From IMG/VR virus record IMGVR_UViG_3300035684_000001, positions 62,001-126,000 of that record: a DNA stretch of 64,000 bases; one strand, written 5' to 3'. The DNA is from a virus. Shown piece by piece: positions 60,892 to 64,000 of this stretch. Position 1 is the stretch's first letter, and each line of letters begins with the position of its first letter. A model generated the notes under the pieces. The model did not search any database. It was not told the origin of the DNA and was given only the letters and a program-made list of their open reading frames with translations. The position numbers were made by a program, and so were the translations under genes.

Positions 60892-60946
60892 CTGGCGATC
60901 ACCGATCTCAATTCACCAAAAATACAACAAAAACTAAATTGATAGA

Positions 60947-61264
60947 TTATTTTTTATATCTGCGCTGAATCGCTGGGAAATTAGCAACTTCTTCAGCCGA
61001 TTCAACATCAAGAATTTCACGAATACGAACTCCGTCTATTTCACATTCCACTTTCAATGTAAAAACACCTTCTTTTTTCACAAGTATTAATGACGAAAAT
61101 TGCAAAAATTTATTAGAATAATCAAAGCCTAACCCTTTTGTTTCAAGACTCCATTCAGTCTGTATAGAGTTTTCTGTTGAAGATCTTACCTCAGCCGTAA
61201 AAACAATTTCATTTAACCATGCTATTTGTTTTTCCTGTGGCAGAATTTGTACTTTAACTAGCAT
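60947..61264 (-). CDS. Hypothetical Ig-like 105-aa protein
   Basis: Starts MLVKVQILPQEKQIAWLNEI. Alternating strands (EIVFTAEVRSS, TEWSLETKGLGFDYS, VFTLKVECEIDGV) suggest an Ig-like beta sandwich as in phage surface decorations. No precise family. Its start is about 57 bases from the fibre fragment upstream. Confidence 0.6.
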   Translation of the reverse strand: MLVKVQILPQEKQIAWLNEIVFTAEVRSSTENSIQTEWSLETKGLGFDYSNKFLQFSSLILVKKEGVFTLKVECEIDGVRIREILDVESAEEVANFPAIQRRYKK

Positions 61265-61320
61265 TGATGAACACCTCTTAAGTTTTTAGAATTTTTTGAT
61301 ATATTCGATCGCCCTCAACT

Positions 61321-61707
61321 TTAAAGTGAGCAAACGCGACAGAACGTTAAATCGGTTACACCTAAAACGATCGGATCGGGAGTTGTCAATATCCACACAG
61401 TACCGCTATTCATACTACCACCCAAAACAAGAAATGTCGTACCTTGCGCGATCCTAGTATCAGCGTCAGCATTTTCAGCTCGAACCCACGATTCTTGATC
61501 TGCTAAATACAAACCGTTTTCAGTTCGATCTGTTTGCGCCGTAAGTAGTACGCGATCGCCAGTACATAGTGTTGTATCTTGAATAGTTAACAATCCACCC
61601 GTTGTAATGTCAATATTTTCAACAGCAGCGATTGTGCAAACATAATTGGTATGAACGTAATCTCTAGAGCTAGATATAGCCTCCCATTCTCGCGAAGAAA
61701 GAACAAA
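61321..61707 (-). CDS. Detached fibre beta-domain protein
   Basis: The frame is open from about 61720 to 61321. Homology to the fibres at 38982 and 40429 covers most of it: CTGDRVLLTAQTDRTENGLY, WVRAENADADTRIAQGTTF, WILTTPDPIVLGVTDLTF. The domain extends upstream of the TTG at 61593, so a start at the TTG at 61707 is preferred, directly beside the stop of the 72-aa gene. There is no clear ribosome binding site; translational coupling is possible. It lacks the N-terminal attachment domain, so it may be a spare fibre module or a truncated gene. Confidence 0.6.
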   Translation of the reverse strand, partial: FVLSSREWEAISSSRDYVHTNYVCTIAAVENIDITTGGLLTIQDTTLCTGDRVLLTAQTDRTENGLYLADQESWVRAENADADTRIAQGTTFLVLGGSMNSGTVWILTTPDPIVLGVTDLTFCRVCSL

Positions 61708-61926
61708 TTAAGGAAGATTAGCTATATTTAAAATCTTCCATTCTGTTGAGCCCACTCCTTCTAAAGCTCGCGCTAAATTAAAAGCTGCGCCATCAAATTT
61801 GGTGAATTTCAACAGCGGGCGATCGGTAGTGGTGTCAATTGCGACGTGATGTAGGTGAGACACAACTTTTTGTGCAACATCCAATGAATCAAACTGGACT
61901 ACCTTCTCAAAAATTTCAGCTACCAT
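61708..61926 (-). CDS. 72-aa protein, N-terminal-domain paralogue of the 49776 gene
   Basis: MVAEIFEKVVQFDSLDVAQK, VVSHLHHVAIDTTTDRPLLK and AAFNLARALEGVG align with residues 1-60 of the 172-aa protein at 49776. Its start overlaps the end of the replication-like gene by seven bases, so translation is coupled. The long C-terminal part of its paralogue is absent. Function unknown. Confidence 0.6.
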   Translation of the reverse strand: MVAEIFEKVVQFDSLDVAQKVVSHLHHVAIDTTTDRPLLKFTKFDGAAFNLARALEGVGSTEWKILNIANLP

Positions 61927-63503
61927 ATTTCATCCTCGTTTGCAGTTTCACGCTGAAGCAAATAATCAGCTAGACCATTGTCCCTATCGCTAGCATTTTC
62001 CGTTTCCATTGCCGTATCGACAGCCGCAACCTTTGCAGAATTTTGCTCTATTGACAGTAAAGATGCAGCTTCCCGCAAGCTAGCTTCTCGAATACGCTGC
62101 CTTGGAGATACTGCGGTTTTGCACTTGCTTAAAATTTCTTTGATCTTAGCAAAAGCAGCTTTTTTTTCATCAACGTCTACCTGTTCCAGCTCTGTCGATT
62201 CCTCTGTTGGCACAACTTCTTCGGTTTCTTCTATCTCTTCCCCGATCGTCGCTTCAATCAATTTTTCCGGTTCTGGTGCAACCAAAGCACTGATTGGGAC
62301 GATCGCCGTAGCATAAGTTGGCAGGCAGTTGGCAATCGCCTGTTCAGGAGATATTCCTAGCGCCTCTTGCTTGGCAGCTTCTTCGCCAGCACGGATTAAC
62401 TGTTGGCGAGCAGCATCGGCGACAGCGCGAACTACGGGGGCTTTAGCCAAACTTCTCGCAGCATTTGCAGCAGCTTCCGTACCAGTAGCACCTACTTTCC
62501 CTCGCTGGTCTTGGGTGATCGCCTCCCCAACAATCCGTTCCGGTACGCCCCGCAATCTGTATCCAAAGGGAACAAGGCGGCTGCCGAGTTCTTCGCCTGA
62601 AAGATATTCCTCCCACAACAACTGGGCGATCGGGTCTGCATCGCCCGATTTTAGTTCGCGGATTGTAGCCTTGGTATACCCCTCCGGGGAATTAATGTTG
62701 ATGCACTGCTGAGCGTATATCAGTAGCTTGTAGAAAAAATCCTGTTGTTGAGTCTGGTTGACCGAACTGAGCTTTGCGGAACTTTCGTCCAATGCTTGAA
62801 CTTCAGTTGTAACGACAAGCTCTGGTTTATTTTTAACCGTGTCAAAAATCTTTTCGGCATTTGTCTTTGTCGTTAGTCGATCCTCTTGGTCAATTATATT
62901 TTCAAAGTCTTCCCCACCCCCTTTTTTGTTTATTGCTGGCTTCGGTTTTACCGATCGCCCTACTGGAGTGGGTTTGTTTTGATAAAGTCTTTCTGAATAG
63001 GTATTTTGATATGATTTGTCACCATTCGACAAATCGAGGTGATCAGATTTGACAGATCGATGTGTTCTGTTTTGACAAATGCAGAGCGGCGCACGTTTCA
63101 GTAGCTCAGCTAGCTTGGTGTAATTTACCGTGTAATATTTACACTGATCCCAGAATTGGGCTCGAAGTTTTTCGGAAATGATGAGCCCAGTTTCTTCGAG
63201 ATAATTAAAGATTCTGCGGAGCTTGGCAAAAGTAGCCCAAGTAAAATTCGACAGCCAATCTATCAGCTTCCCGTGTTCCCGACTTTTTTCTAGTTTGCGC
63301 TGGCTCGTGCAGGCGATCGGATTGCGGATGTACTTTGCGCCGTCGGGGGCGATCGTCCCTGCCATATCTGGGTTTTCGACGCACCACTGAATTTTAGAAA
63401 AGACTGTTGCGGCCTCTACGCCTACTATCTCAGCCACGTCTGGCGAGAAGAAGGAAAGTTTTTCTGTTTCTCGAACGACGTTTTGCGAATTATGTGATAT
63501 CAT
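61920..63503 (-). CDS. Replication-initiator-like protein with N-terminal winged helix
   Basis: 527 residues from the ATG at 63503; a TTG five codons earlier is possible. Residues about 15-150 look like the winged-helix domain of plasmid and phage replication proteins: FSPDVAEIVGVEAATVFSKI, WCVENPDM, FAKLRRIFNYLEETGLIISE, CKYYTVNYTKL. The rest is a linker, a helical stretch and a long acidic/alanine-rich region (about 370-520). The domain resemblance is by eye. The 5' leader carries a hairpin between TATACT and the start. It overlaps the 72-aa gene by seven bases. Confidence 0.65.
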   Translation of the reverse strand: MISHNSQNVVRETEKLSFFSPDVAEIVGVEAATVFSKIQWCVENPDMAGTIAPDGAKYIRNPIACTSQRKLEKSREHGKLIDWLSNFTWATFAKLRRIFNYLEETGLIISEKLRAQFWDQCKYYTVNYTKLAELLKRAPLCICQNRTHRSVKSDHLDLSNGDKSYQNTYSERLYQNKPTPVGRSVKPKPAINKKGGGEDFENIIDQEDRLTTKTNAEKIFDTVKNKPELVVTTEVQALDESSAKLSSVNQTQQQDFFYKLLIYAQQCININSPEGYTKATIRELKSGDADPIAQLLWEEYLSGEELGSRLVPFGYRLRGVPERIVGEAITQDQRGKVGATGTEAAANAARSLAKAPVVRAVADAARQQLIRAGEEAAKQEALGISPEQAIANCLPTYATAIVPISALVAPEPEKLIEATIGEEIEETEEVVPTEESTELEQVDVDEKKAAFAKIKEILSKCKTAVSPRQRIREASLREAASLLSIEQNSAKVAAVDTAMETENASDRDNGLADYLLQRETANEDEIW

Positions 63504-63531
63504 GGTGGTTATACACAAAATTTTATCTTCA

Positions 63532-63562
63532 AGGAAGTACGACTGTCCAGGTCGCGCTTCCT
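63532..63562 (-). promoter_or_regulatory. 5' leader hairpin of the replication-like gene
   Basis: AGGAAG pairs with CTTCCT and CGAC with GTCG around CTGGACA, directly after a TATACT -10 box (63572-63577) and an A run. The order is the same as before the 816-aa gene. Confidence 0.6.
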
Positions 63563-63599
63563 ATTTTTTTGAGTATAATCGATGATCGCCATTTGCGCT

Positions 63600-63915
63600 A
63601 GCCTTGGACGCAAAAAAACAATAACCCGCGATAACTTTCGATTAAGGGCGGGCGATCGCGTACAATTACTTTTAACACTATATTTTATTGCAATTTTGTG
63701 AGCGATAAATTAAAACTGCTTTGTGGTACAAACGAAGTTACTGAAAATAACCATAGATAATTAACGCTGTTTTGCTAAAGTGCTGGTGATCGGTGAGACA
63801 AACTTCTCTACCGGGCAATCACAATTTTCCACAATCTTTACCCCATCGCCCGCGTGATAAGAGCTTAGGCTTTTTGTTGCGGTTGTTTGAACGGTGGAGT
63901 GATCAATGGTAATAT
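63600..63915. other. Intergenic region without an assignable gene
   Basis: 316 bases with HIP1-type sites and AT-rich stretches, including a weak inverted repeat near 63618-63647. I see no tRNA, no credible reading frame and no strong terminator. It may contain promoters or an origin near the replication-like gene, but no iterons were found. Confidence 0.4.
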
Positions 63916-64000
63916 TTAATCATTTACAACAAGGGAGGGATCGTCCGGAGGTATCCAAACGCCATTTGCGTCAAATAAGCAATCCACCGCTTGAGCTAAG
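63916..64000 (-). CDS. Partial C-terminal end of a gene extending beyond the window
   Basis: The minus strand encodes LAQAVDCLFDANGVWIPPDD and a stop (TAA at 63916). The composition looks coding. A competing + frame starting at 63906 is also open to the edge, so strand choice is tentative. Confidence 0.4.
   Translation of the reverse strand, partial: LAQAVDCLFDANGVWIPPDDPSLVVND

Noticed and set aside
63600-63915. Possible tRNA, CRISPR or iteron origin
   Set aside because: No cloverleaf, no regularly spaced repeats and no iterons were found on either strand.

Overview
The window reads as a stretch of a large tailed-phage genome, prophage or phage-plasmid of a cyanobacterium. The cyanobacterial assignment rests on the very frequent HIP1 octamer GCGATCGC and its derivatives (GGCGATCG, GATCGCCC), which run through coding and non-coding DNA alike. 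The phage assignment rests on a tape measure gene, a gp5/VgrG-type baseplate spike, a T4 gp26-like baseplate protein, a tail lysin, an S74-chaperoned fibre and a fibre cassette. No capsid, portal, terminase, integrase or tRNA gene is visible here. The host genus, and whether the element is integrated, cannot be decided from this window.

Layout. 1-7.5 kb: a partial unknown gene, a giant DarB-like methylase-helicase (minus strand) and a divergent 471-aa protein with a possible clamp-like fold. 7.6-27.9 kb: a 439-aa membrane protein, then the dominant feature, an 18.9-kb gene for a TP901-type tape measure protein of about 6,290 residues. 27.9-31.8 kb: small early-type genes, including a tandem 0.86-kb duplication. 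31.8-35.1 kb: a sensor histidine kinase with two response regulators. 35.4-45.8 kb: tail lysin, S74 fibre, repeated fibre cassettes, an 816-aa unknown protein, then a thymidylate-synthase-like protein and a MazG-like pyrophosphohydrolase. 46-51 kb: small accessory genes (ParB-like, an Acb2-like candidate anti-CBASS protein, a 3'-5' exoribonuclease, a PAPS-reductase-like protein) and two decayed genes. 51.4-53.0 kb: a TnpB insertion element flanked by a relic of the spike gene. 53.1-60.0 kb: a 1,468-aa spike, a KilA-N protein, a DUF4031 protein and a baseplate protein. 60-64 kb: an AAA ATPase, small genes and a replication-initiator-like protein.

Regulation. Two promoter architectures recur. 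Accessory genes share an extended -10 (TGnTAnnAT, no evident -35) followed by an A-rich leader. The tape measure, lysin, S74 fibre, 816-aa protein, spike, replication-like protein and histidine kinase instead each begin with a short 5' leader folding into a strong hairpin just before the start codon, in several cases followed by a U-rich tract. Taking these leaders into account moves the likely starts of the tape measure, the S74 fibre and the histidine kinase downstream of the longest reading frame.

The genes fit a long contractile-tailed particle (tape measure, spike, baseplate, lysin, fibres) plus nucleotide metabolism (ThyA-like, MazG-like), restriction evasion (methylase-helicase), possible defence evasion (Acb2-like) and a signalling module that may couple host or environmental state to phage expression. 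Functions are inferred from motifs read by eye; no database search was run.
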